This document shows, piece by piece, positions 33,772-41,222 of a DNA stretch of 64,000 nt. Positions within the stretch are counted from its first letter, which is position 1. Each line of letters starts with the position of its first letter. The notes below the pieces were generated by a model. It worked only from the letters and a program-made list of their open reading frames with translations, searched no databases and was not told the origin of the DNA. The DNA is from Microbispora catharanthi (GTDB taxonomy: Bacteria > Actinomycetota > Actinomycetes > Streptosporangiales > Streptosporangiaceae): contig NZ_VDMA02000010.1 in assembly GCF_006334915.2 (NCBI RefSeq), positions 186,001 to 250,000 on the forward strand. The letters run 5' to 3'. A program made the position numbers and the translations under genes.

Positions 33772-34533
33772 GTGATCCTGGACCGGTTCCGTCTCGACGG
33801 CAAGGTGGCCATCGTGACGGGGGCCTCGTCGGGGCTCGGCGTCGCCTTCGCCAGGGGCCTGGCGGAGGCGGGCGCCGACGTGGCGATCGGGGCCCGCCGT
33901 CCCGAAGGGCTGGAGCGGACCCGGCGGCTGGTCGAGGAGACCGGCCGCCGCTGCCTGGCGGTCCCGACCGACGTGTCGGTCCCCGAGGAGTGTCAGGCCC
34001 TCGTCGACGCGGCCATGGGCGAGTTCGGCCGCGTCGACGTGCTGATCAACAACGCGGGCGTCGGCACGGCCGTGCCCGCCCTGCGGGAGGCGCCCGGCGA
34101 GTTCCGCCGCGTGCTCGACGTCAACCTGAACGGCACCTACTGGATGGCCCAGGCGTGCGCCCGGGTCATGCGGCCGGGATCGTCGATCGTCAACATCGGC
34201 AGCGTGCTCGGCGAGACCACGGCCGGGCTGCCGCAGGCGGCCTACAGCGCGTCGAAGGCCGCCGTCGTCGGCCTGACCCGCGACCTCGCCCAGCAGTGGA
34301 CCTCGCGCCGGGGCATCCGGGTCAACTGCCTGGAGCCGGGTTTCTTCGACTCGGAGATGACCGCGCAGTATCCCGACGGCTACCTCGACCGCATGCGGGA
34401 GCAGCGGGTCCTGATGAAGCGCTCGGGTGACCCGGAGGAACTCGTCGCCGCCGCCGTCTTCCTCGCCTCCGACGCCGGCTCGTACGTCACCGGAGCGGTG
34501 CTCCCGGTCGACGGAGGCATTCTCGCCACCTGA
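33772..34533 (+). CDS. Short-chain dehydrogenase/reductase (SDR)
   Basis: 253-aa classical SDR. Cofactor motif VTGASSGLGVAFARGLAEAGADV (TGxxxGxG), NNAGVG, catalytic Ser in NIGSVLG, YSASKAAVVGL (YxxxK) and the C-terminal SDAGSYVTGAVLPVDGGI. The residue following beta-2 (GARRPEG) with Arg suggests NADP(H) preference; this is inference. The substrate is unknown; neighbours do not define a pathway. GTG 33772 has SD GAGGAGG. A sequence related to the palindrome at 30536 lies upstream. Confidence 0.92.
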   Translation: MILDRFRLDGKVAIVTGASSGLGVAFARGLAEAGADVAIGARRPEGLERTRRLVEETGRRCLAVPTDVSVPEECQALVDAAMGEFGRVDVLINNAGVGTAVPALREAPGEFRRVLDVNLNGTYWMAQACARVMRPGSSIVNIGSVLGETTAGLPQAAYSASKAAVVGLTRDLAQQWTSRRGIRVNCLEPGFFDSEMTAQYPDGYLDRMREQRVLMKRSGDPEELVAAAVFLASDAGSYVTGAVLPVDGGILAT

Positions 34534-34874
34534 GCCCGGCCCGGGTGCCACCTCGCCGGGGCGGGCCCTCACGCCGTGCCGCCGCGCCCTCACTGCCCGG
34601 TAAGGCCCGTGGGGCAAAAGATCACCGGACGATCACGATATGGAGATTAGGTGGCATTTTTCACCATATGAGGGCAGCAGGGCCCTAGCCTCAGACCTGT
34701 TGTCAAAACAGGATCCGTGTTGCGCGTAGCGCAACGCCTGTGCGTGTGCCCTGAGGAGTCGTTGGCCCCCCGCTCTTCATTCACGGCGTGCGAGCGGCAG
34801 CCCTCGCGCCGTGCTTTGGCGTTTCCGGGCGTCCACGCCGCCTCGCGGGCGAGCGCCAAGTGAGGGGAATCAGA
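34534..34874 (+). promoter_or_regulatory. Structured leader of the osmoprotectant transporter operon
   Basis: 341 nt without a gene. It contains GGTG-N8-CACC within an imperfect inverted repeat at 34638-34670 (ATATGG...CCATAT), then three stem-loops: CCTGT/ACAGG (34696-34712), GTTGCGC-GTA-GCGCAAC (34719-34735, perfect) and CACGGCG..CGAG/CTCGCGCCGTG (34782-34813, 11 bp with a 2-nt bulge). TTGGCG near 34816 can also pair with CGCCAA just before the SD. Such a series between promoter and SD (GAGGGG) suggests RNA-level control; no known riboswitch core was recognised. Confidence 0.45.
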
Positions 34875-36248
34875 GTGGGCACAGCCGCGATCGAGGTTCG
34901 CGGGCTCTGGAAGATCTTCGGTCCCAAGGCCGACCGGATCATCGGCAGCCCCGACGCCGAGCTTGAGCCCGCGCGACTGCGGGCGAAGACGGGGTGCACC
35001 GCCGCCGTCAGGGACGTCAGCTTCGAGGTACGCCCCGGCGAGGTCTTCGTCGTCATGGGCCTGTCGGGCAGCGGCAAGTCGACGCTCGTGCGCTGTCTCA
35101 CCCGGCTGATCGAGCCGACGGCGGGCGAGCTGCGCATCGACGGCCAGGACGTGCGCGCCATGTCGGCCAGGCAGCTGCGGGAGCTTCGCCGTCACCGGGT
35201 GAGCATGGTCTTCCAGCACTTCGGGCTGCTGCCGCACCGGAAGGTCGTGGACAACGTCGGCTACGGCCTGGAGATCCAGGGCGTCGGAAAGACCGAGCGG
35301 CACGAGAAGGCCCGGCGCATCCTGTCGCTGGTCGGGCTGGAGGGCCACGAGGACTCCTATCCCGAGCAGCTGTCGGGCGGCATGCAGCAGCGGGTGGGGC
35401 TGGCCCGGGCGCTCGCCGTCGACCCCGAGGTGCTGCTGTTCGACGAGCCGTTCAGCGCGCTCGACCCGCTGATCCGCCGCGACATGCAGGCCGAGGTCAT
35501 CCGGCTGCACCGCGAGGTCGGCAAGACCATGGTCTTCATCACCCACGACCTGTCCGAGGCGCTCAAGCTCGGCGAGCGCATCGCGATCATGCGGGACGGC
35601 GCGATCGTGCAGGTGGGCACCCCCGAGGAACTGGTCGGGGCGCCCGCCGACGACTACGTGGCCGACTTCGTGCGGGACGTTCCGAGGGCGCAGGTGCTGT
35701 CGCTGCGCTGGATCTCCCGCGCCCCCGAGCCTGACGAGCCGCTCGACGGTCCCGAACTTCCCGCCGACACCGTGATCCACGACGCGGTCCCGGCCGCGAT
35801 GGCGTCCGCCCGGCCCATCCGTGTCGTCGCCGACGGCGAACTGGTCGGCGTGGTGAGTCGTGTCGACCTCCTCGGCGCGGTGCGGCCCGAGACCCAATCC
35901 GTGGTCGTCTCCGCCCCCGCCGAAAAGCCCGCCGACGAGTCCGACGAGTCTGATGAGTCTGACGAGTCCGCCGAGAAAGCTGCCGAGGAGCCGACCGAGG
36001 AAGCCGCCGGCTCGGAGGAGTCCGGAGGCGACGAGCCCGTCGCTCCCGGCGGGGCAGGCGAGGACGCCCCCGCCGTCGAGGCCGTTCAGGAGAAGCCGTC
36101 CGGTGAGGACGTTCACCAGGAGCCGCCCGGCGAGGACGTCCAGGAGGAGCAGCCGGCGCGGGACGAGGGCGACACCTCCGCGCCCGCCAAGGCGAGGACT
36201 CGTGGGGGCGCGGCGGTCGCCTCCGCCAGCGCGCCCGGGGAGGCGTAG
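34875..36248 (+). CDS. Glycine betaine/proline ABC transporter ATPase with acidic tail
   Basis: 457-aa ProV/OpuAA-type ATPase. Walker [16 protein letters not shown]-loop [16 protein letters not shown], signature [20 protein letters not shown], Walker [17 protein letters not shown]-loop [16 protein letters not shown] single CBS-like segment ([20 protein letters not shown]) follows near residue 320, fewer than the two CBS of OpuAA. The last 115 residues are an Asp/Glu/Ser/Pro-rich disordered tail with [16 protein letters not shown] repeats, which is not usual. GTG 34875 has SD GAGGGG. The stop abuts the permease ATG. Confidence 0.93.
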   Translation: MGTAAIEVRGLWKIFGPKADRIIGSPDAELEPARLRAKTGCTAAVRDVSFEVRPGEVFVVMGLSGSGKSTLVRCLTRLIEPTAGELRIDGQDVRAMSARQLRELRRHRVSMVFQHFGLLPHRKVVDNVGYGLEIQGVGKTERHEKARRILSLVGLEGHEDSYPEQLSGGMQQRVGLARALAVDPEVLLFDEPFSALDPLIRRDMQAEVIRLHREVGKTMVFITHDLSEALKLGERIAIMRDGAIVQVGTPEELVGAPADDYVADFVRDVPRAQVLSLRWISRAPEPDEPLDGPELPADTVIHDAVPAAMASARPIRVVADGELVGVVSRVDLLGAVRPETQSVVVSAPAEKPADESDESDESDESAEKAAEEPTEEAAGSEESGGDEPVAPGGAGEDAPAVEAVQEKPSGEDVHQEPPGEDVQEEQPARDEGDTSAPAKARTRGGAAVASASAPGEA

Positions 36249-38186
36249 ATGGTGAGCGCGCCTGTTCAGGTGGCGCCGCCCGTGCAGGCCCCGGCGCGGG
36301 TCAGGCGCCTGCCGCGGTGGGTCGCGCCGGTCGCCGCGGTCGTCGCCGTGGTGGCCCTCTACGTGGCCTTCCGCGGCAAGGCCACGCTGCCGCACGACGA
36401 CGACGCCGGCCTGTTCCACTGGCTCAACGACGCCCGCGACTGGGTCGACGCCAACCGCAACAGCAGCCCGATCTTCCTGTACGTCGTCAACTACCTCCGC
36501 CTGGGTGCGGCGGAGGTCTTCGCGCTGATCCAGGGTGCCCTGGTGGCGCTGGGGTGGCCCGGGCTCGTCGGCCTGGCCGCCGGCCTCGGCTGGCTCGCGG
36601 GCGGCTGGCGGATCGCGCTCGTCTCGCTCACGGGCTTCGCCGGCCTCGGCGTGCTCGGGTTCTGGGAGGCGAGCGTCGAGACGCTCGCGCTGACGCTGTC
36701 CGCGGTGGTGCTGTCGCTGCTGTTCGGCATCCCGCTGGGGATCTGGGCCGGCCGCTCGCCCCGCGTCCGCCGGATCGTGATGCCGGTGCTCGACGTCATG
36801 CAGATCATGCCGACGTTCTCGTACCTGTCGCCGATGGTGCTGCTGTTCCTCATCGGGTCGGCGTCGTCGACGATCGCGACGATGATCTACGCGATGCCGC
36901 CGGCGATCAGGATCACCGCGCTGGCCATCGAGCGGGTCTCCGGCGTGACGGTGGAGGCGTCGGAGTCGCTGGGCGCCACCCGCTGGCAGACGCTGCGCAA
37001 GGTCCGCCTGCCGCTGGCGCTCAACACGATCATGCTGGGCGTCAACCAGACGATCGCTGCGGCTCTGTCGATGGTGCCGTTGACGGCGTTGATCGCGGCG
37101 CCGGGTCTTGGCGAGGACCTGCTCCGCGCGCTCGCCCGGGTCAACGTGGGCGCCGCGCTGGTGCCCGGCGTCGCGATCGTGCTGATCGCCATCGTGCTCG
37201 ACCGCATGACGCGGGCGGCGGCGCAGCGGCGCGAGGGCGGGAGCCGGGCGAGGATCGTCCGCTGGGGTGGTTTCGCCGTCCTCACGGCCGCAGGGCTCGC
37301 CCTGACCCCCGTGCTGGCGCAGGAGTTCCCCGAGCAGTGGCAGGTGCAGATCGTCCGGCCGATCAACGACGTGGCCGACTGGATCGAGGCGCACTGGTAC
37401 ACCTTCACCGGCTTCCTCAACGACACCGTCGCGTACGGCCTGCTCAACCCGCTGCAGGACGTGCTGACCAGCGCTCCCTGGTGGCTGGTCACGGCGGCGG
37501 TGCTGGCGTTCGCCTGGCGGGTGAGCGGCGTGGGCCCCGCCCTGGTCGCCGCCGCCTGCCTCCTGGGCGTCGCCGCGCTCGGCCTGTGGGAGCACGGCAT
37601 GGAGACGCTGACGATGGTTCTGGTCGGCTCGTTGATCACGATCGCGGTCGGGCTCGTGCTCGGCGCGGCGGCGGCGCGGGTGCGGTGGTTCGCCGCCGTG
37701 CTGCGGCCGCTCCTCGACGCCGCGCAGACGATGCCGTCGTTCTCCTACCTGCTGCCCGCCGTCGCGCTGTTCGGCAACGGCCGCTTCACCGCGATCGTGG
37801 CCGCGTTCATCTACGCGGTGCCGGTGGTCGCGCGCCTGGTCGAGGACGGCCTGCGGGCGGTCCCCGCGACCGTCATGGAGGCGGCGAAGTCCGCCGGTTC
37901 CACCGACCGGCAGCTGCTGTGGAAGGTCCAGCTTCCGATGGCCCGCGGCTCGCTGCTCCTGGCGGCGAACCAGGGCATCGTCATGACGCTGGCGATGGTG
38001 GTGATCGGCGCGCTGGTCGGTGCGGGGGCCCTCGGATACGACGTCGTGGCCGGGTTCGCGCAGCAGGAGGACTACGGCAAGGGCCTCGCGGCCGGCGTCG
38101 CCCTGGTCCTCCTCGGAATCATGCTCGACCGGATCACGCAAGGCGCCAACGGGCGCCGCTCTCCCCACAAGAAGAGGAACGCATGA
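36249..38186 (+). CDS. Fused double permease of the glycine betaine/proline ABC transporter
   Basis: 645-aa membrane protein with two ProW-like BPD_transp_1 domains in one chain. Domain 1 (about 130-310) has ETLALTLSAVVLSLLFGIPLGIWAGR and the EAA loop EASESLGATRWQTLRKVRLP; domain 2 (about 440-630) has ETLTMVLVGSLITIAVGLVLG and EAAKSAGSTDRQLLWKVQLP. Each is preceded by its own TM and an amphipathic region (LFHWLNDARDWVDA; VRPINDVADWIEAHWYT). The single protein can thus supply both TM halves. Starts directly after the ATPase stop and overlaps the binding-protein start by ATGA. Confidence 0.93.
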   Translation: MVSAPVQVAPPVQAPARVRRLPRWVAPVAAVVAVVALYVAFRGKATLPHDDDAGLFHWLNDARDWVDANRNSSPIFLYVVNYLRLGAAEVFALIQGALVALGWPGLVGLAAGLGWLAGGWRIALVSLTGFAGLGVLGFWEASVETLALTLSAVVLSLLFGIPLGIWAGRSPRVRRIVMPVLDVMQIMPTFSYLSPMVLLFLIGSASSTIATMIYAMPPAIRITALAIERVSGVTVEASESLGATRWQTLRKVRLPLALNTIMLGVNQTIAAALSMVPLTALIAAPGLGEDLLRALARVNVGAALVPGVAIVLIAIVLDRMTRAAAQRREGGSRARIVRWGGFAVLTAAGLALTPVLAQEFPEQWQVQIVRPINDVADWIEAHWYTFTGFLNDTVAYGLLNPLQDVLTSAPWWLVTAAVLAFAWRVSGVGPALVAAACLLGVAALGLWEHGMETLTMVLVGSLITIAVGLVLGAAAARVRWFAAVLRPLLDAAQTMPSFSYLLPAVALFGNGRFTAIVAAFIYAVPVVARLVEDGLRAVPATVMEAAKSAGSTDRQLLWKVQLPMARGSLLLAANQGIVMTLAMVVIGALVGAGALGYDVVAGFAQQEDYGKGLAAGVALVLLGIMLDRITQGANGRRSPHKKRNA

Positions 38187-39163
38187 AGAAGTTACGCCTA
38201 ATCGCAGGGGTTCTCGTTCTCGGCCTCAGTGCGGCCGCCTGCGGAGGCGCCAAGGTCGAGGACAACTCCGCGGCCGCGCCGAGCGCGAGCGCCGCGGGCT
38301 CCGCGGGCGCGTCCGCGGCGGGCACGGTCAAGATGGCCATCAACGGCTGGGTCGGCTACGAGGCCAGCGCCGCCGTGGTGTCCTACCTGCTGGAGCACGA
38401 GCTCGGCTACAAGGTCGAGAAGGTGACGCTCGCCGAGGAGCCGTCCTGGCAGGGCATGGAGTCGGGCGACGTCGACGTCATCATCGAGAACTGGGGCCAC
38501 CCGGACCTCAAGAAGAAGTACATCGAGGAGAAGAACGTCGCCGTCGAGGCGGGCAGCACCGGCAACAAGGGCGTCATCGGCTGGTACGTGCCCGAGTGGA
38601 TGGCGCAGAAGTACCCCGACATCACCGACTACAAGAACCTGAACAAGTACGCCGACCTGTTCAAGACCTCCGAGTCGGACGGCAAGGGCCAGATGCTGGA
38701 CGGCGACCCGTCCTTCGTCACCAACGACGAGGCGCTGGTCAAGAACCTGAAGCTCGACTACAAGGTGGTCTACGCGGGCAGCGAGGCCGCGCTGATCAAG
38801 GCCGCCAAGCAGGCGACCGAGCAGAAGAAGCCGCTGCTCATGTACTTCTACGAGCCGCAGTGGCTGTTCAACCAGGTCAAGCTGGTGAAGGTCAACCTCC
38901 CCGCGTACACGGAGGGCTGCGACAGCGACCCCAAGAAGGTCGACTGCGACTACCCGCCGTACGACCTCGACAAGATCGTGAGCAAGAAGTTCGCCGACAC
39001 CGGCGGCAAGGCGTACGAGCTGGTCAAGGCCTTCCAGTGGACGAACGACGACCAGAACGCGGTCGCCGACGACATCACCAACAACGGCATGTCGGCCGAG
39101 GACGCGGCCAAGAAGTGGGTGGAGGCCAACACCGCCAAGTGGCAGGCCTGGATGCCCAAGTGA
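38183..39163 (+). CDS. Glycine betaine/proline-binding lipoprotein 1
   Basis: 326-aa OpuAC-type solute-binding lipoprotein. Signal MKKLRLIAGVLVLGLSAAAC with lipobox SAAC, then a Ser/Ala linker. Ligand-box Trp/Tyr motifs: NGWVGYEASAAVV, IIENWGHPDLKKKY, GVIGWYVPEWMAQKYPD, YFYEPQWLFNQ. A Cys pair is seen in EGCDSDPKKVDCDYPP. Overlaps the permease stop (ATGA), so it is the operon's own binding protein. A strong terminator follows. Confidence 0.94.
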   Translation: MKKLRLIAGVLVLGLSAAACGGAKVEDNSAAAPSASAAGSAGASAAGTVKMAINGWVGYEASAAVVSYLLEHELGYKVEKVTLAEEPSWQGMESGDVDVIIENWGHPDLKKKYIEEKNVAVEAGSTGNKGVIGWYVPEWMAQKYPDITDYKNLNKYADLFKTSESDGKGQMLDGDPSFVTNDEALVKNLKLDYKVVYAGSEAALIKAAKQATEQKKPLLMYFYEPQWLFNQVKLVKVNLPAYTEGCDSDPKKVDCDYPPYDLDKIVSKKFADTGGKAYELVKAFQWTNDDQNAVADDITNNGMSAEDAAKKWVEANTAKWQAWMPK

Positions 39164-39208
39164 TCCGGGTCGTGTCCCCCGTGCGCACGTCCGGGCGCTG
39201 AGCGCTCG

Positions 39209-39237
39209 TCGGCCGCGATCTCCACGATCGCGGCCGA
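39209..39237. terminator. 12-bp terminator between the two binding-protein genes
   Basis: TCGGCCGCGATC, loop TCCAC, GATCGCGGCCGA; perfect 12-bp stem. It should separate the transporter operon from the second binding-protein gene, at least in part. Confidence 0.75.
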
Positions 39238-39313
39238 TCCCGCTTGTTGTGGAATACTCTGCCGGTGTCGCCGCGGCCCCGCCGCTCGCGTTCGCCGCCC
39301 CGTACGACATCAG

Positions 39314-40276
39314 ATGAGGCTAGATATGAGGATCCGTCTCCTTGCCGGCGTGCTGACGCTCGCGCTGGCCATGACCGCCTGCAGTGGCGGGAGTTCGGAT
39401 GACGCCGCCGGAGCAGGCGCCGGGGGCGGCACGAAGACCGTACGACTCGCGATCAACCCCTGGATCGGCTACGAGGCCAGCGCCGCGGTCGTCGCCTATC
39501 TCCTCGAGCACGAGCTCGGCTACAAGGTCGAGAAGATCGAGAGCGCCGAGGCGGACTCCTGGAAGGGCTTCGAGAAGGGCACGGTCGACGCCGTCCTGGA
39601 GAACTGGAGCCACCCGGAGCTGAAGAAGGAGTACATCGAAGACAAGAAGGTCGCGATCACCGCGGGTGAGGACGGCAACAAGGGCGTCATCGGGTGGTAC
39701 GTCCCCGAGTGGATGGTCCAGAAATATCCGGACATCACGGACTGGCACAACCTGGTCAAGTACAAGGACCTGTTCAAGACCGACAAGAGCGAGGGTCTGG
39801 GCCAGTTCCTCGCCGGCGACAAGTCCTTCGTCACCAACGACGAGGCGCTCATCAAGAACCTGAACCTGCCCTACAAGGTGGTCTACGCCGGCAGCGAGGA
39901 CGCGCTGATCGCGGCGGCTCGCAAGGCCACCGAGAACGAGACCCCGCTGCTGATGTACTTCTACGAGCCGCAGTGGCTGTTCAACCAGCTCAAGCTCGTC
40001 AAGATCAACCTTCCGCCGTACGCCATCGGGTGTGACGACAACGTCAAGACGATCAAGTGCGACTATCCGCCCTACCTGCTCGACAAGATCGTCAGCGTGA
40101 AGTTCGCCAAGACCGGCGGCAAGGCGTACGAGTTCATCAAGAACTGGACGTGGACCAACGACGATCAGAACGCCGTGGCCTACGACATGTCGGTGAACAA
40201 GATGAGCGCCGAGGCGGCCGCGAAGAAGTGGGTCGACGCCAACAAGATCGTTTGGCAGGACTGGATCCCGGCGTGA
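39314..40276 (+). CDS. Glycine betaine/proline-binding lipoprotein 2
   Basis: 320-aa paralogue of the preceding gene, similar along its whole length (GYEASAAVV, LLEHELGYKVEK, GNKGVIGWYVPEWM, SFVTNDEAL, YFYEPQWLFNQLKLVK are shared). Lipobox MTAC. It differs at some ligand-box positions, for example INPWIGYEA for INGWVGYEA and LENWSHPELKK for IENWGHPDLKK. An alternative start is ATG 39326 (MRIRLLAG). A terminator separates it from copy 1, so it may be expressed on its own; TACTCT (39255-39260) is a possible -10. Confidence 0.93.
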   Translation: MRLDMRIRLLAGVLTLALAMTACSGGSSDDAAGAGAGGGTKTVRLAINPWIGYEASAAVVAYLLEHELGYKVEKIESAEADSWKGFEKGTVDAVLENWSHPELKKEYIEDKKVAITAGEDGNKGVIGWYVPEWMVQKYPDITDWHNLVKYKDLFKTDKSEGLGQFLAGDKSFVTNDEALIKNLNLPYKVVYAGSEDALIAAARKATENETPLLMYFYEPQWLFNQLKLVKINLPPYAIGCDDNVKTIKCDYPPYLLDKIVSVKFAKTGGKAYEFIKNWTWTNDDQNAVAYDMSVNKMSAEAAAKKWVDANKIVWQDWIPA

Positions 40277-40320
40277 TCCACCGGATCTGATCCGTCGGGC
40301 CGTTCACCGGGCCCGTTCAA

Positions 40321-40351
40321 GGGGCGTGGCGCGCACGGCGTGCCGCGCCCC
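40321..40351. terminator. Terminator after the second binding-protein gene
   Basis: GGGGCGTGGC (40321-40330) pairs with GCCGCGCCCC (40342-40351), 10 bp with one G-U, 11-nt loop. It lies 45 nt after the stop. Confidence 0.65.
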
Positions 40352-40385
40352 TCGTCGTACGTCGCGGCTCTCCTGCGCGCCTCCT

Positions 40386-40413
40386 TTGCCACTTTTTTAC
40401 TCTTTGCTATATC
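40386..40413 (+). promoter_or_regulatory. Promoter of the HNH nuclease gene
   Basis: TTGCCA (40386-40391), 16 nt of T-rich spacer, TATATC (40408-40413), in a markedly AT-rich patch. Start site about 40420, giving a 20-26 nt leader. Confidence 0.5.
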
Positions 40414-40445
40414 TGAGAGGGATATTTCATTACCTAGGGGTGGCA

Positions 40446-41213
40446 GTGGGCGGGCGTGGTACCCGGCTGATCGCCGGAATCTCGGTGGCGGTGGCCGTAC
40501 TGGCGGGTTGCGGGCCGATGCCCGAATTAGACGGCGACCCCACGGGCAAGGGCGGCGGCGCGAAGAGCGACTCGGGTACGGAGCGGGGCGTCAACCCGCT
40601 CGACAACCCCGACGGCACCGGCCCCGGTCTGAAGGCGATCTCGTCGGACAAGGACCGGGCGAAGGCTCGCGATCTGATCGACAAGGTGGCGACGAAGGGC
40701 CGGGGGGCGAAGACCGGCTACGACCGCGACAAGTTCGGCTACGCCTGGGCCGACAACGTGGACGACGTGCCGTGGGGGCGCAACGGCTGCGACACCCGCA
40801 ACGACCTGCTCAAGCGGGACGGCCGGGACATCAAGTATCGCAGCGGGTCGAACTGCGTCATCGCCTCCATGACCCTGTACGACCCGTACACCGGCAAGAC
40901 CATCGACTGGAGCAAGTCGCATGCGGCGGAGGTCCAGATCGACCATGTCATGCCCCTGTCGTACGACTGGCAGATGGGCGCGTCGCGGTGGAGCGAGAGC
41001 AAGCGCAAGCAGATCGCCAACGACCCGCTCAACCTGATCCCCGTGGACGGCTCCACCAACGGCTCCAAGGGCGACTCCGGCCCGGCCACCTGGCTGCCGC
41101 CCAGCCGCGACATCCGCTGCTCCTACGCCGTGCGATTCGCCCAGGTGGCCCTCAAGTACGACCTGCCGGTGACCTCCGCCGACAAGGCGGCCATGCTGGA
41201 GCAGTGCAGATGA
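40446..41213 (+). CDS. Lipoprotein HNH endonuclease (DUF1524/GmrSD-like)
   Basis: 255-aa exported nuclease. From GTG 40446 the signal reads VGGRGTRLIAGISVAVAVLAGC with lipobox VLAGC. The HNH core is EVQIDHVMPLSYDWQMGA, followed by ANDPLNLIPVDGSTNGSKGD and PATWLPPSRDIRCSY; His in DHVMPLS and Asn in NLIPVDGSTNGSKG are the expected catalytic and structural residues. Cys occur at NGCDTRND, SNCVIAS, IRCSY and EQCR, fit for disulfides. GTG 40440 is an alternative; 40446 has the better-spaced GGGG. Probably cleaves extracellular DNA for nutrients or competition (inference). Convergent with the gene at 41223. Confidence 0.88.
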   Translation: MGGRGTRLIAGISVAVAVLAGCGPMPELDGDPTGKGGGAKSDSGTERGVNPLDNPDGTGPGLKAISSDKDRAKARDLIDKVATKGRGAKTGYDRDKFGYAWADNVDDVPWGRNGCDTRNDLLKRDGRDIKYRSGSNCVIASMTLYDPYTGKTIDWSKSHAAEVQIDHVMPLSYDWQMGASRWSESKRKQIANDPLNLIPVDGSTNGSKGDSGPATWLPPSRDIRCSYAVRFAQVALKYDLPVTSADKAAMLEQCR

Positions 41214-41222
41214 GCCGCCGGC

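Noticed and set aside
34534..34874. Known riboswitch classes (ydaO/c-di-AMP, glycine, cobalamin)
   Set aside because: No conserved core sequence could be identified by eye; only generic stem-loops are supported.
34647..38168. Very long leftward open frame opposite the betaine transporter
   Set aside because: His/Arg/Gly-rich shadow of GC-rich codons; the rightward ATPase and permease motifs are complete.
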